A DNA stretch of 64,000 nt from contig CM043971.1 of the NCBI GenBank assembly GCA_014529385.2, forward strand, positions 32,195,209 through 32,259,208, written 5' to 3'. Position 1 is the stretch's first letter. Each line of letters opens with the position of its first letter. The notes beneath the pieces are model-generated. The model did not search any database. It saw only the letters and a list, made by a program, of their open reading frames with translations, and was not told where the DNA came from. Shown here in pieces: positions 38,303 through 49,838 of the stretch. A program made the translations under genes and the position numbers. Source of the stretch: Adiantum capillus-veneris (Eukaryota; Streptophyta; Polypodiopsida; Polypodiales; Pteridaceae).

Positions 38303-39666
38303 GAGAGTGAGACAAGGAATCTATGGTGACATTTATGTGGAGAGTTTCGTAGAATCTTCTCTACACAAAGATTAAATTCTTGAGCAAAACTCAAAAAAAA
38401 ATGCATAAATTGTGAAAAAGTGTTGATAGGGCATCAACTGGTATATACTACTCCAAAGAAATGTCAAAATACTGCCAACTTGGCATCAAAGCATCTATAC
38501 CCTTCTATACGTATCCTATGGCGAGGACATTAGTGGGGATCTCCAGCAACGTAATCCACCTCACACTGGGTAACCCAGCCCCCAGTGCTCGGCTTATGAA
38601 AAACCTCACACAACAACCCTCGAAAAGGTTATGCAGACATGACTAGCCAGAGTCTTAGAAAGGGCTCTTCTAGACTGAGTCTCAAAAATGGTCGGGACTA
38701 CCAAAACAAGACAATATAGGCTCCACAAGGGTGTACATGAACAATATACACAACACAACATATATGAATCGAATAAAACACTAAAAAATACATTATACAT
38801 GCACTAAAAAGCACCAACAAGTATGCAAGCAAACAGATCCTTCTAGAGATAATGCTCTCAAAAGAGCTCACAACACAGTATTCATGCTATCATATGCATA
38901 ATCAAAATGCATACAGCTCCCACTGGAAGTGAAGTGATGAAAAAACATGTATACAATTACTATAGACTGTGTGAGTATAAGAGAGTTGTAACAACCTATA
39001 GATCCGGAGAGTGCTATCTAAAGAATAAGTCACAAGTGTATACTTCATGGCCAAAAATACATATGGAAATCCAAAACTGCTCTTAAAAAAATGCATGGAG
39101 AGCACAGTACACCTGTGTATGCAAAAGAGTATCTATTCATTAACAAGTAAACTCCACCTATAAATTTGTCGACAAAATCTATGCCTTGATAGGAATTGAG
39201 ACCTCAGTTGAAACTTCAACCCTAACACCACTTGTGATGTAGATGCAAAAAACTACACCTCCGAGCAATGCGCCAAGAAAACAGCCTCTTGGGAGACCTT
39301 GTGATAGCAAAAGGTACACTCCCCCTCCAATACTACACGGTGTTAGCCCTCAAACACACCTTGGCCCTCTCTCGCCGATGTCAAAGAGCGTGTATGTATG
39401 TTGAAATAGAGTGTAAGGGTGTCTATACAAAGAATACCTCCAAGTGTGATGTTAATGTCGTATGATGATTTTTAGAGGTAGATAGTCCATGGCGAGGACA
39501 CGCAAAATGCAAAGATCAATGGGATGAATAAGATCGATTGTTAAAGAAATCTTAATTGATGCTGTACGTTGAGAAGCATCGAGAGTCAAATCCAATGCCG
39601 AAAACATTGGTTGATATCTACCTTGGCTAAAAAGACTTCAAAAGGAGGGTAAAGCCTAAGGACATC
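38303..39666. other. No recognisable gene; shared repeat segment at 38545-38625
   Basis: Probably flank or leader of copia-type elements. 38545-38625 resembles 29710-29790. Nothing else was identified. Confidence 0.35.
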
Positions 39667-39995
39667 TGTTGGGAATACTCTTGACATGGTGAAGAAGCTG
39701 CAACAACAATCAAAATCAGAATCCAGCTTGAAACTATTAGAGTTTTGGCATCTCAAGTGAACTGCCCAATGTGATCCCATTATTTAGTTTGTTTAGGTAT
39801 TTATTTTACTTATTTGTCAAAGTCTGGGTAGGGCAATTTACTGAGGTTGCTATATAAGCAACCCCTTGCCTCCATTGTATACACATTTCAATTATTCATT
39901 GCCAAGGTTAATTGGTTCAGGCAACTCTCTCGTTCTCTCTCTCTCATGCTCACTCCCCTTGGTCTCTACGCTTAAATGCATTGTCAACTTTGACA
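39667..39995 (+). repeat. Probable copia LTR with TATA box and adjoining primer site
   Basis: Candidate LTR from TGTTGGGAATACTC to ...TTTGACA, followed by TGGTATCATATCTGGG, which resembles the copia initiator-Met primer site (TGGTATCAGA). A TATATAAGC box lies near 39850, about 145 bp from the end. No internal copia coding sequence follows before the CACTA element begins at 40378, so this is a solo or truncated copy. Confidence 0.45.
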
Positions 39996-40399
39996 TGGTA
40001 TCATATCTGGGTCGCTTAAGACACTTGGAGTGGAGGAGCAGCCATTTCAGAAGAGCATTTCCCTTGTCGTCGGCATCCCTTGAAACCCACAATCTTTATA
40101 AAATTCTTGGCGTTTTTCTCCTTTACTGGCCTCCAATTCCCTTTCTTGATTGCACACAACAATGCTGACCCTCCCTCTTCTTCTGTGCATTTAAGAACGT
40201 CGACAACACGTGCCCCCCCTTGGTGGCAACAACACAAACCCTGCGTTCTGAAACACTACCTCCTTTGGTGCCACATCCCATCCCCTTTGTTTGTGAGCAT
40301 CTTGAAACACTACCCACCCTTCCTGCGCTGAGCGTTTTAGAATGCTACTAGTCAACGACCTCCTCCCATTGTAGCATCACTACAAGAGGCTCTTCATAT

Positions 40400-40540
40400 T
40401 AGCGACGCTCAAAAAAAAATTCCCGGCGTCGCTATGAGCGTCGCAAATTTACAAAGAAATTTGCGACGCTCATAGCGACGCCGGCTGGGGTAAAAAAATA
40501 ACCGAGCGCGCCCAAAAACTCAGATCTCAGATCTGAGTTT
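40400..40540. promoter_or_regulatory. Left subterminal repeats with two hairpins
   Basis: A perfect 28-bp inverted repeat (40423-40450 and 40457-40484, loop ACAAAG) is formed by GCGTCGCTATGAGCGTCGC and its complement. A second one (about 40514-40540) has arms AAAACTCAGATCT and AGATCTGAGTTTT. These are the expected kind of binding sites for a TNPA-like accessory protein. Confidence 0.8.
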
Positions 40541-40579
40541 TTCGGCGCCCTCAAGCAAGGAACAGGTAACGCTCTCCCT

Positions 40580-40696
40580 CACTCTCTCTCTCTCTCTCTC
40601 TCTTTTTCTTCTCCACACACACACACACACGAGGAGAGGAAGGAGAGCCAGGTATGCTCCTTCCCTCTCCTCATTCTCATGTTCCCTTCCCCTCTT

Positions 40697-40731
<35 letters not shown>

Positions 40732-40754
40732 TACACACACACACACATAGTGTT

Positions 40755-40798
<44 letters not shown>

Positions 40799-41030
40799 AA
40801 CAAAAACAAAAACGCACACACACATACATAAACAAAAAATGCACACACACATTGAGAGAGAAAAAGAGAGAGAGAGCATGCATAAACAAAAAACGCACGC
40901 ATTGAGAGAGGAAAAGAGAGAGAGAACATGCATAAACAAAAAACGCACACATTGAGAGAGGAAAAGAGAGAGAAAACATGCATACGATCCAAAAAAACGC
41001 ACACACATTGAGAGAGAAAGAGAGAGAAAC
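40580..41030. repeat. Microsatellites and a ~52-bp tandem repeat in the CACTA 5' region
   Basis: CT, CA and GA runs (40582-40604, 40698-40748, 40758-40793) are followed by about four ~52-bp units of the form GCACACATTGAGAGAGGAAA...CATGCATAAAC, beginning near 40841, 40894, 40945 and 40998. They lie upstream of the TNP2 start and may form its leader or promoter region. Confidence 0.8.
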
Positions 41031-41382
41031 TAATTTAACGTCGTAGGAAACTAATTAAAATTAAAAGACCTAAAGATCTAACCGACGAGGAGTTGAACTC
41101 AAGACCTATTATTCAAGAGGGAAATGGCATAATCAATCTATCATACTTGGCATGGGTGATAGAAAGGTTATACCATTTATTTCTTTTTATTGGCACACAC
41201 ATCCACACACGCGCACACACACAAGAAGAAGAGAGTTATAACGTCGTAGGAAACTATCTTAAAAGACGTTAAAGATTAGGTTATATGTAGACTTACATTA
41301 AATTAGATTTAGGTTTATTTTTAACTAGATTTACGTTTATTTAAGCTAGATTTAGATTTACGTTATATTAGATTATATTTAG

Positions 41383-41575
41383 GTCTCCATAGACTGCGAT
41401 GCCTGCATGAAGCGGGTGAAGAAAGCCCTCAATGGAATATAGGGTATTGCTGCCTTCACTCATGGTGGGCTCCGTCGATCCAAAAGTACTGGTGAAATGT
41501 CTTCAGAAGATAGGGAAGAAGGTGGATCTTCAGGGCGGCAAGAGTCACTACATCCCCGACACAATGACCATCTAG
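41383..41575 (+). pseudogene. Captured host gene fragment: HMA (heavy-metal-associated) domain
   Basis: Frame 1 reads VSIDCDACMKRVKKALNGI and then a TAG at 41440. Frame 2 resumes as VGSVDPKVLVKCLQKIGKK and ends at TAG 41573. Together they cover both halves of a plant HMA domain with the metal-binding CxxC (CDAC), as in metallochaperone-like HIPP proteins. One frameshift, one stop and a missing loop show it cannot encode an intact domain. It sits inside the CACTA element between two similar AT-rich blocks (41300-41390 and 41595-41660). Capture of host exons by CACTA elements is well known. Confidence 0.8.
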
Positions 41576-41940
41576 ACAACCTCTAGTCATTAGACTTACG
41601 TTAAATTAGATTTAGCTTTATTTTTAGTTAGATTTACGCTTATTTACGTTAGATCGAGTCCACGCAAGAATTACTTACGGTTTAGGGTTTAGAGTTAGAC
41701 AAACTGTGAAAAGATCTACTGTGAAAAGATGTTAAGATGAAGTGAAGTGCTACAGCTAGAGAAGAGGCAAAGGGGTTTTGTCCACTACATGCAGTATCAT
41801 GTAGACGTGGGTCTGTAGATTTCTTGTACCCAGAAATATAGGTATTGACCAATAAAGACGAGATTATAACCCGGTGGTTCTGATCTCCGTGCACCTCTAG
41901 ACCGAGGTGTGCGGGGATTGGACATGACTAGAGAATGTGA

Positions 41941-41943
41941 GGT

Positions 41944-41979
<36 letters not shown>
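41941..41979. repeat. (GA)n microsatellite before the TNP2 start
   Basis: About 39 bp of AG repeats, 65 bp upstream of the transposase ATG at 42044. Confidence 0.9.
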
Positions 41980-41981
<2 letters not shown>

Positions 41982-42043
41982 GACGAAGAATGCCAATAGA
42001 ATATTAAATTTGTTGTCCAGGTTATAAGTTTTTTATCCTCATT

Positions 42044-45000
42044 ATGAGTAGCGACGAGGATGTGGGACCGTCCAACCGAAACACCTATCTCTCAACGAGG
42101 GTCTTATGTCCTTGTAATCAATGCAAGCATGCTGTGCGACGGACAAGACGTGTTTCTTTGCAGCACGTTCGCGAATTTGACGAGTTCGATCCATCTATTA
42201 TAGATCGAGTTGTTGCCAATTATAACTCGTCGGACTCTGACGCTGGCCAGCAAGCAGCAATCTTGCAACCCAATAGACGTGTTCACAGGCGCTTTGGTCA
42301 AGCAGCATATGTGAGGCCACAAGATGTAGCCTCTGACAGCTCGGGGGATGATCATGCAGAGCACATTCCCAACGAGGCAATGTTTGAGCCCGAGATTGAT
42401 GAAATGATCGAGACGATCATGGATTCAGAAAGGCTTATCTATGATGATATGAAAAGTGAAGCCGATACGCCATTGTATAATGGAGCACGTATGTCTAGAT
42501 TGAAAGCACTCCTGGTTCTTCTCAACATGCAGGCAAAGTTTGGATGGAGTGACACTAGCGTCACAGCGCTTTTCAGGTGATCTATTACAATTAGTTTACT
42601 TTAATAGAACTCTAAATGTATAATGATCTGATAGATTTTTACACGACTGTATCATATTTTTATGTTGTGTAGATTGCTGAAAGAGCACATACTACCAGCT
42701 GACAATGTGATGCCAGATTCCCGAGATGAAGCAAGAAAGATTTTGCGAAACTTGGGGATGGATTACAATTCTATCCACGCTTGTCCTAATGACTGCATTC
42801 TTTTCAGAGGGGAATACATAGACATGGAGAAGTGTCCGAAATGTGATTCCGAAAGATATCGAGTAGATCTCCACGGGACAAAAATTCCACAAAAGGTTTT
42901 GCGACATTTCCCTCTGCTTCCTCGCATCAAGCATTTCTTCGAATGTAAGTCCATGGCCGCCCTAGCATCATGGCATGAGGAGAATAAATCTTCGGATGGT
43001 GTGCTACGAATTCCTGCAGATTGCGTAGCGTGGAAACATATAGATGGAACATGGTCGGATTTTGCCAGGGAAGCTCGAAATTTGCGCTTAGGCCTGGCTA
43101 TGGATGGCGTAAATCCATTTGGTCAAAGATCAACATCTTACAGTGTATGGCCCGTTGTCATCGTCAACTACAACATTCCCCCGTGGTTGACTACGAAGAA
43201 GGGGCACCTATGGCTAAGCTTGATTGTGCCAGGGCGATATAAAGTGGGGAATATGGATGTGTATCTTCGTCCACTATTGGAAGAGCTACAACAATTGTGG
43301 ATTGGCATAGAGGTGGTGGATATGAGCCGACACACAGGACGACGGAATGCTTTGATCAGAGGCATTCTAATGTGGACCATGCATGACTATCCCGGGCTAA
43401 CAGAATGCTCAGGTGATCTATTGACACTTCTCACTCAGACACTGTAAATCTTGTTTTTTCCCATAGTTGATCTATTATCATGTGTATACATGCAGGGCTT
43501 CAAACAAGCGGATACAGAGCATGTGTCACATGTGGACCTAGACTGAATGCACGTAGGGCACCCTCACTGAAGAAGCAAATCTACAAAGGTCATCAAGCGT
43601 ATCTTCCAGAGAATCATGTGTTACGCGACGGCTTTTTGGGAAGAGAGCCACCAAGGATGTCTGCACAAGCATGGTTAGAGCAGAAGGAGATGTGCGATGA
43701 CGGATTGCCTCCAGGGATGAAGAGACTATCTCTATGGTACGAGTTACCATACTGGCCCCGACTCATGATCAATCACTTGCTCGATCCAATGCACATATTC
43801 AAGAATGTGGGTAATCTACTATGGGACCATTTGACCGGCAAGAAAGATACTTTGGGAGCCAGAGTTGACCTTAGAAATGTGGATCGTATGGAGCAATATT
43901 GGCCGCAAACAACGTCTGATGGATCGATAAAACTCCCTAAAGCACCATGGATTTTCACAGGAGCCCAAGAACGCAAAGTAAAAGAGACCATTCGATCTTT
44001 GCGGACCCCCACTGGCGTAATGCACTCGCTCCGAACGTGTTTTACTAAAGAAGGAAAGCTTACCGGTTTGAAGTCACACGATTGGCATAAAATGTGTCAG
44101 GTACGTTCATAGTGGACTTTAATATCATTGCATAAAATGTGGACTTTAATATCATTGCTGCACATACTTTACAGTTTATTTTACCGGTTGCCATTGAGGG
44201 ATGTTTGTCTCTCGACATCCGTAACACAATCTACAAACTTGCAAAGCTGGTGCAATGGATTTCACAAAAGGAGATCAACGTAGACTCCATACCATTCGCC
44301 AAACTAAATGCTGCGGAGCTTGTGTGCATGTTTGAGAAACATTTTCCTACTACCAGTTCAGGTGCATCTTCTTGTTCACATAGTTGATGAGGTGGAAATA
44401 GCTGGCACAGTTCATTCCAGATGGATGTTCTTCTTAGAACGTTTCATGAAAATGCTTAAGGGATATCTGCATCAAAAGGCATGTCCGGAGGGTAGCATGG
44501 CAGAAGGTTGGTTGGTATCAGAGTCCCTCGTGTACATTGGAGAGTGGCTAGACGGATTTGATAAAGCCCGGGACACGCTATGGTGAACCATAGATGATGA
44601 GCGCATATCTGGGATTGTCATGTGCAATCTCGGTGTTGAGAAGAAGATGACGGAAGATCTAGAGGCTAAAATCAACCGATTTTGCATGCTTCACAATCCA
44701 GTGATGCAAAAGTGGATTTCACAATATGAGGATGCAAAGCAAGAGCGACAAAGGGCACGAATCGAGTGGAGACGGGGAAGACGACCACCGATGCACTATC
44801 CAGCGGTTCTGGAGAGCCTACCAACCTTCATGAGCTTAAGATGGTTGCACAACCAATTGAAAAGTGCACAACAATGCGGTGACGAAGTGACTGAAGAAGA
44901 GTGGGAGTACTCTCGGGGTTGCGCGACCAAGGTAAGTTTGCAATGTACGACTAGCAAGTGACTTTATTTATAAATGTTTGAACGGCCACTCATAATCTTT

Positions 45001-45764
45001 GTTCGTTGTAGTATAAGTCATACACAGCAGCATGGTGTAAAGGTCGACATTTTAGGGTGGAACGAATCGACAAAAAGCGTTTTACTCAAGATTGTGGAAT
45101 CATGGCAAAATTTGAACAGTCTAGTCGACGACGTTCCTCTGATGCAGATCCTGTGGTGGCGGAACTCACTTACTTCGGCACGCTGCAAGAGATTTTGAGG
45201 ATCGATTACAGAGGATTTTTTGTCGACTTGTTCGACGTGCAATGGTTCAAGATAATCATGGAGGGTCGCAACGCTACTGTGCGTAGAGGAGAGTCTGGTT
45301 TTCTTGAGGTGGATTCTACTAAGAAATGCACTGACCTAAGAGACACTTTCGTACTACCCGAGCATTGTGAACAAGTAAGTATGTAAATAGTTAACATCCC
45401 CCTTTTACAAGTTATGTGCTTGAAAGCTCTCATGTAAGTTATGTGGCTCTGGCAGGTAATATTTCATCCTACAAAGTCTACATCAAACTGGTGGTACGTC
45501 ATAGAGGTAGCCCCTCGTAGTGCAAGGACGTATGAAGGCTACCATGTGCCAATCACAACCACATCAATGGAGGAGATCAGAGAAGATGCTCAATCAGAAG
45601 CCGCTGCGGTGGTGCCAGACGAGCATCAAGATGCTACTACTCTATATGGGGTGCATGCAGAGGAGCTACAAAATGAAACAGAGGATATGTGTTTAAACGG
45701 AGAGCTCTATATAGATATAGGAAGTTATGCTGAGTTATGCGAGGATGAGAGAGAGATCTCTTAA
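42044..45764 (+). pseudogene. TNP2-type CACTA transposase, six exons, two disabling lesions
   Basis: Exons: 42044-42576, 42673-43412, 43496-44100, 44175-44931, 45012-45374 and 45456-45764. All junctions are GT-AG and join in frame. Domain order is that of plant CACTA transposases. An N-terminal Cys-rich associated segment (CPCNQCKH) comes first. The TNP2 core follows (LRLGLAMDGVNPFGQRSTSY, SVWPVVIVNYNIPPWL, YLRPLLEELQQLW, then HLLDPMHIFKNVGNLLWDHL). Next are a DUF4218-like part (HIVDEVEIAGTVHSRWMFFLE) and a DUF4216-like part (ELTYFGTLQEILRIDYRGFF). A frameshift near 44345-44365 and a TGA at 44584 (just after RDTLW) break exon 4. Codons are otherwise intact, so inactivation looks recent. It probably depends on another copy for mobility. 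Confidence 0.9.
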
Positions 45765-45924
45765 AGCCACAAATATTGTATTTGAACAATTTTGCTCCGT
45801 GTTGTAAAAGCTCTGGCTCTCTAAGTACCTTCCATGGTGTATAACGCTCTTTTCTACTCGCGCTCACATCTTTTGATTGAAAATTCTGAGTTTTCGACTT
45901 GCCTCTTCTATCACTCGATTCATT

Positions 45925-45982
45925 GCGTCATTGTATTTATATGCGTCATTACGTCATTGTATTTAATGGTCTTTGCGTCATT
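45925..45982. promoter_or_regulatory. Four clustered GCGTCATT/ACGTCATT words upstream of the second CACTA gene
   Basis: Copies at 45925, 45943, 45951 and 45975, within 60 bp, just before the 3' splice site of the gene starting at 46037. The TGACG core is the type bound by plant bZIP factors. Whether it acts so here is inference. Confidence 0.35.
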
Positions 45983-46036
45983 GTCTACTCTATTCATTGA
46001 ATATTAAGTTTAAATATTCGTGTGTTTAATGCAGGT

Positions 46037-47350
46037 ATGGATGATGAGGAGTTTCTTTCTTCTTTGTCACCGCAGCAGAGACAGTGGTACGTGGAGCGTC
46101 ATCGCTCTGGCGCATCATCGCGCGTTCCTACTCCATCCGCATCTCCCTCTCTTTCGGAGCATTCGGCGCGCTCCGAAGCTTCGGCGTCGACGAGACAAGC
46201 TTCACACTCGTCTAGACACCAGCGCTCTAGTGGTGGCGGTGGAGGTTGTTGTGGGGATTCCGCCACCGATGCCTCCACACCGCCTCGTGTTCGACGAGGC
46301 TCTTTACCCTCCCCTTCTTTGCCCGCCCCCACACCAGCCACAGCATCGCCATCTACGCCAGGTTTTGCACGGCTGACTGTTCCTAGAAGCTACACACCTC
46401 TACCTACTCCGCCAGGAGCCACCCCACTCGACACTCCTCGCTTCGGGGCCCAGACGCCGGTGGAGACACCTAACGTCCGTACCCCCATCGACACGCCGCT
46501 AGAGACCCCTGCCGGGACACCCAGGTTCACGCGCCACCGGCCAGAGGGCTTGCCTTACTCCGTCGACATCAGCAGCGGCATCATCATAGATGATGACGGC
46601 AAGAAGGTGATCTCGCGCATGCGTGGTCTTTGCTCTCAGCTGTTTAGACGCTACATACTAAACAAATGGAGTGAAGTACCAAGTGATTTAAAAAACAGAG
46701 TCATCAGCATACTTCATGATGAGTTTCCCGTTCCAACACGGGATCAGCGCTTCAATGAAGACCTGATGAAGATTCAAATGCGCGAATACTGCAAACACAA
46801 GCGTTCCGAAGTGCAAAAAGCAATCAAGAATGGGTGGAACAGGCCAGATTGGCTGGCCAAAGAAGATTGGAAGAATGCGAAGAAAGCAGCGCGCGAGAAT
46901 CCCGACAAGTGGAAGCAACAAAAGGATGCAGCCAGAGCGCGAGTAGAGGCAGGGAGCTCGCACCACTTGGGGAGCGGTGGATGGGCATCATTTGAGGCCG
47001 ATTTTGTAAGTGTTTTCACATTGCTCTTTATGCATGTTTGATAGTTTAGGGTTTATGAGTTTTTTAGTTATAACATAATGAAATCTTTGTATGTTTTGAC
47101 AGTGGTCGATGACAGGACGTGATCCCACACCGTACGAGCGCGAGTACGCAGGCAGGAAGGGCTTAAACGCCCTGATGGACATTCTCAGTTCTCGCGGCGG
47201 CATGGTTAGTATTAGGGTTTACTCTTTTTTATTTTTTGTATTGTTTTATAAATGTCGTTATATGTTTATACTTACTGAAAGCTGTCTTATTGTCTTTTTT
47301 TGCAGAATCCGACAGATACGCCGCTTGGACGCGATGAGACGTCTGACTAG
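46037..47350 (+). CDS. Second CACTA gene: plant transposase of the Ptta/En-Spm type, intact
   Basis: Exons 46037-47005, 47103-47204 and 47306-47350 are all joined in phase 0 at GT-AG introns, giving 371 residues without interruption. A 3' splice site just before the ATG (TGTTTAATGCAG) suggests a 5'-UTR intron. The first ~180 residues are Ser/Pro/Thr-rich and probably disordered. The rest matches the plant transposase family of En/Spm elements: RRYILNKWSEVPSDLKNRVI, then PDWLAKEDWKNAKKAAREN and SSHHLGSGGWASFEADF. By analogy with TNPA it may bind the subterminal repeats. It follows the TNP2 gene on the same strand, 270 bp downstream. The intact frame contrasts with the damaged TNP2. Confidence 0.8.
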
Positions 47351-47699
47351 ACTACGTCAATTTAGCCGTAGCTAGATAGCATTAGTTTAGGGTTTCTCAT
47401 AACTTATGTATCATGAGACGGATTTTATACGTCTTTTTGAACCATGTATATTATTACATTTGTCACCGCAGTTCCTTTTGCCAATCAATTCTTTATGCCT
47501 ATGATGTTGTACAATTGTCATTATTACATTTGCCAATCAATTCATTTTGCCTATGATGTGTACAATTGTCAATTTTGCAAACAATGCGTCTTGTGGGTGA
47601 CTATTTTGGGTCTATTATCTACCTTTGCACTTTTTTTAAAAAGTGAATCAAGTACAATATGGTTGATGGGTGTGCCCTGCCACCAAAAAAAAATTCTCT

Positions 47700-47961
47700 C
47701 GGGCGTCGCTATAAGCGTCGTTATTTATGGCTCTGTAGCGTCGCTATGAGCGTCGCTATAGTCTTCTGTGTAAACGTCGCTATATGCGTCGCTATATAGG
47801 GACGCTCATAGCGACGCATATAGCGACGCATATATCGACACCTATAGTGACGCTCTCGTAGCGACGCTCGTAGCGACGGTTTTAGTGACACCGGGCGTTA
47901 TAAAAACCCAGTGTATTTCCGTCGCTAACAGCGTCACAAGAGCACACAACCTCTTGTAGTG
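47700..47961. promoter_or_regulatory. Right subterminal repeats and terminal inverted repeat
   Basis: More than ten copies of GCGTCGCTAT(A/G)-type words occur in both orientations, with a mirror-like block around 47775-47830 able to form a hairpin. It ends in CCTCTTGTAGTG. Motif content mirrors the left end. Confidence 0.85.
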
Positions 47962-48190
47962 CATTTTGACATGTTGTTTGCTGTCCCACACTTCCCTCTT
48001 AAGAGAGGGACAACTTGGAGTATTGTGTGTCCATCTTTTGGCACGGCTTGGGAATTGTAGACAAGAGTGAAGCGGCATGGGAAATGGATAGGAAATAGTA
48101 TATTTTGAGGATCAACGTGGGAAGTTTTTGGCTTGGTTCATGCGGCCACCCTTGGAGTGAGAGAAGGCTTCTCGAGGCCAACCACGAGGT
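47962..48190. other. Right flank of the CACTA element
   Basis: Unique sequence starting with the CAT target duplication. No gene seen. Confidence 0.4.
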
Positions 48191-48194
48191 CTTT

Positions 48195-48680
48195 TCAAGA
48201 TTTTGTGTTACTTTTCTCCTCCATTTCCTGCGTAGGAACCTCATCAAAAAGCTTCACAATCATCCTAGAGATATCATCACTCTGTTCACCTCCACACAAC
48301 GACAGCTTATCAATGCCACAATGTTTGCATGTTCCCAAAAGACATTTTTTGTGGTGATCAGCACTGTCAATGGGCTTTGGGCACAATGCAGATTCCCATA
48401 GATTTGTTAAGCATGTAAATGTGGCATTCGATACTGTGCACTATGTTGTTCCACCATGAGAATTGCAAATAATGCACGTAGGTGACCTTCCATGTAGCCC
48501 GTATCTTTCCTCGTGCATCTGATTGAAGACTTCCTTGAAGTATACAAGCTGAACATGGTATCACAGCAGCAAGTGTTGCAGTCTTTCAACTTGCGTACAA
48601 AGTATGGATTCATGCCCTCAAAACATCTGAAGGGGATCCTAATGTTAGGATGAGCCTCCTGGAACCGTATGTAGAAGTCT
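48195..48680 (-). pseudogene. Remnant of an unrecognised Cys-rich protein
   Basis: On the minus strand, FQEAHPNIRIPFRCFEGMNP leads into YFVRKLKDCNTCCCDTMFSL, and a second piece reads GTCKHCGIDKLSL. Paired Cys clusters of this kind look like zinc-binding parts of a transposon-encoded or DNA-binding protein, but I cannot name the family. Stops and frame changes show it is broken. Confidence 0.4.
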
Positions 48681-48764
48681 CCCTATGAAATAGAAGACAC
48701 ATTATTAAATATTGGAAACTACTTGCAAGCACAATAAAACCATATAGCTAGATTTGAGATGCAC

Positions 48765-49255
48765 TCAAAAGCACTTGGAATCAATCATGAAACTTGGAAG
48801 CACTGGGATGCATTTGAAAGCTTTTGGGAGCACTTGACAGCTTTTTAACGCACAACACTTGAAAACCTTCAAAAGCATTGGTACACATTGAAAAGCATTT
48901 AGCAATACAAGGAAGCATTTGGAAGCACACAAGAGCATTGAAAGGACTATCTTCAGATGCACTTTGAAGCACTTGGAGCCTTTCATTTGCTCTCCAAATC
49001 ACTCTTTGATATTAGGAAGCTTTGGAAGCATTGAGACGCATTCAGATGAGCTTGGAAGCTTTTAGAAGCATTCAAAAGAACTGGGAAGAACTTGGAAGCA
49101 CTTAGAAACATTCAAAATATTTTGGAAACATTTGAAAGCAATCAGAAGTATTCAAAAGCACTAGGAAGCACTGGAAAGAACCTCGAATCACTTGGGAGCA
49201 TTCAAAATATTTTGGAAGCATTTGAATACTTATGAGTGCTTTTGAATACTTCTGA
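48765..49255. repeat. Degenerate short-period repeat (AAGCACTTGGAAGCATTTG type)
   Basis: Words such as GGAAGCA, AAGCATT and GCACTTGG recur every ~10-25 bp over nearly 500 bp with no strict period. Open frames across it on the minus strand are repeat artefacts. Confidence 0.7.
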
Positions 49256-49381
49256 GCGCTCATTTGGTAGACTCATGGTTGATGAGCACGCAGCAGTGTG
49301 TGCAAGTGATAGAGCACGAGGAGAAGTGCAGGGCTTGAAGCTTGGAGAGAGCGCTACACGATATTGTGAGGGGAATAAGTG

Positions 49382-49525
49382 AGTGAGCAAATTGGCTCAC
49401 ATTCCCTTTATTAAAATATAGGACCATTTTTAAGTTAGTGGCCAAGTTCAATGTGAACTTGGCCAAAGGTTAGTAACCTTTGAAAATGTACATTAAAGGG
49501 GTCATTTGGGCCTTTAACACAACAA
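49382..49525 (-). repeat. Copia LTR-like segment, copy A
   Basis: Nearly the same ~140 bp as 49830-49975: AGCAAATTGGCTCACATTCC...TGGGCCTTTAAC. On the minus strand it follows the RNase H fragment and a purine-rich stretch (AAGTGGGAGG), so it has the position of a 3' LTR start. Confidence 0.6.
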
Positions 49526-49838
49526 CCTCCCACTTAAAGGCATAAATGACGCCTTTAAGCTACGTGACTCCCACCATCTGTATGCATAGCTGATGTTGTG
49601 CTTTGGGTAAGTACTTAGTGAGAGCATCTGCTGGATTTTGTGATGTATGGACCTTAACCAATGTGATAAGGCCATCCTCGAGCACTTCTCGAATGAAGTG
49701 ATACCGCACATCAATATGCTTTGTGCATGCATGAAACATGGCATTCTTTGCCAGACATATGACACTCTGGCTATCACAACCAAGCATAGGTGCCTTGTCA
49801 AGAAAACCAAACTCACTGCATAGACGTGGAGTGAGCAA
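49514..49838 (-). pseudogene. Copia RNase H C-terminal fragment
   Basis: Minus strand: EFGFLDKAPMLGCDSQSVIC, then LAKNAMFHACTKHIDVRYHF and VHTSQNPADALTKYLPKAQH, ending at a stop at 49560. This is the standard end of a copia polyprotein. It lies between two copies of an LTR-like segment. Confidence 0.85.

Larger units (their letters stand above)
40378..47961 (+). mobile_element. Complete CACTA (En/Spm-type) DNA transposon, 7,584 bp
   Basis: The left end CACTACAAGAGG (40378-40389) is matched by CCTCTTGTAGTG at 47950-47961, a perfect 12-bp inverted repeat. The flanks carry the 3-bp target duplication CAT at 40375-40377 and 47962-47964. Subterminal arrays of GCGTCGCTATGAGCGTCGC-type repeats lie at 40400-40485 and 47700-47885. 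Inside are a TNP2-type transposase gene, a second plant-transposase gene, a captured HMA fragment and several microsatellites. CACTA elements move by cut-and-paste using a transposase that recognises the ends and an accessory protein that binds the subterminal repeats. Confidence 0.95.

Noticed and set aside
40654-41008. Possible coding exon in the CACTA leader
   Set aside because: Frames are made of GA/CA microsatellites and a 52-bp tandem repeat; the transposase start at 42044 is better supported.
48765-49255. CRISPR-like array
   Set aside because: Repeats are short, irregular and without unique spacers, in a plant nuclear context.
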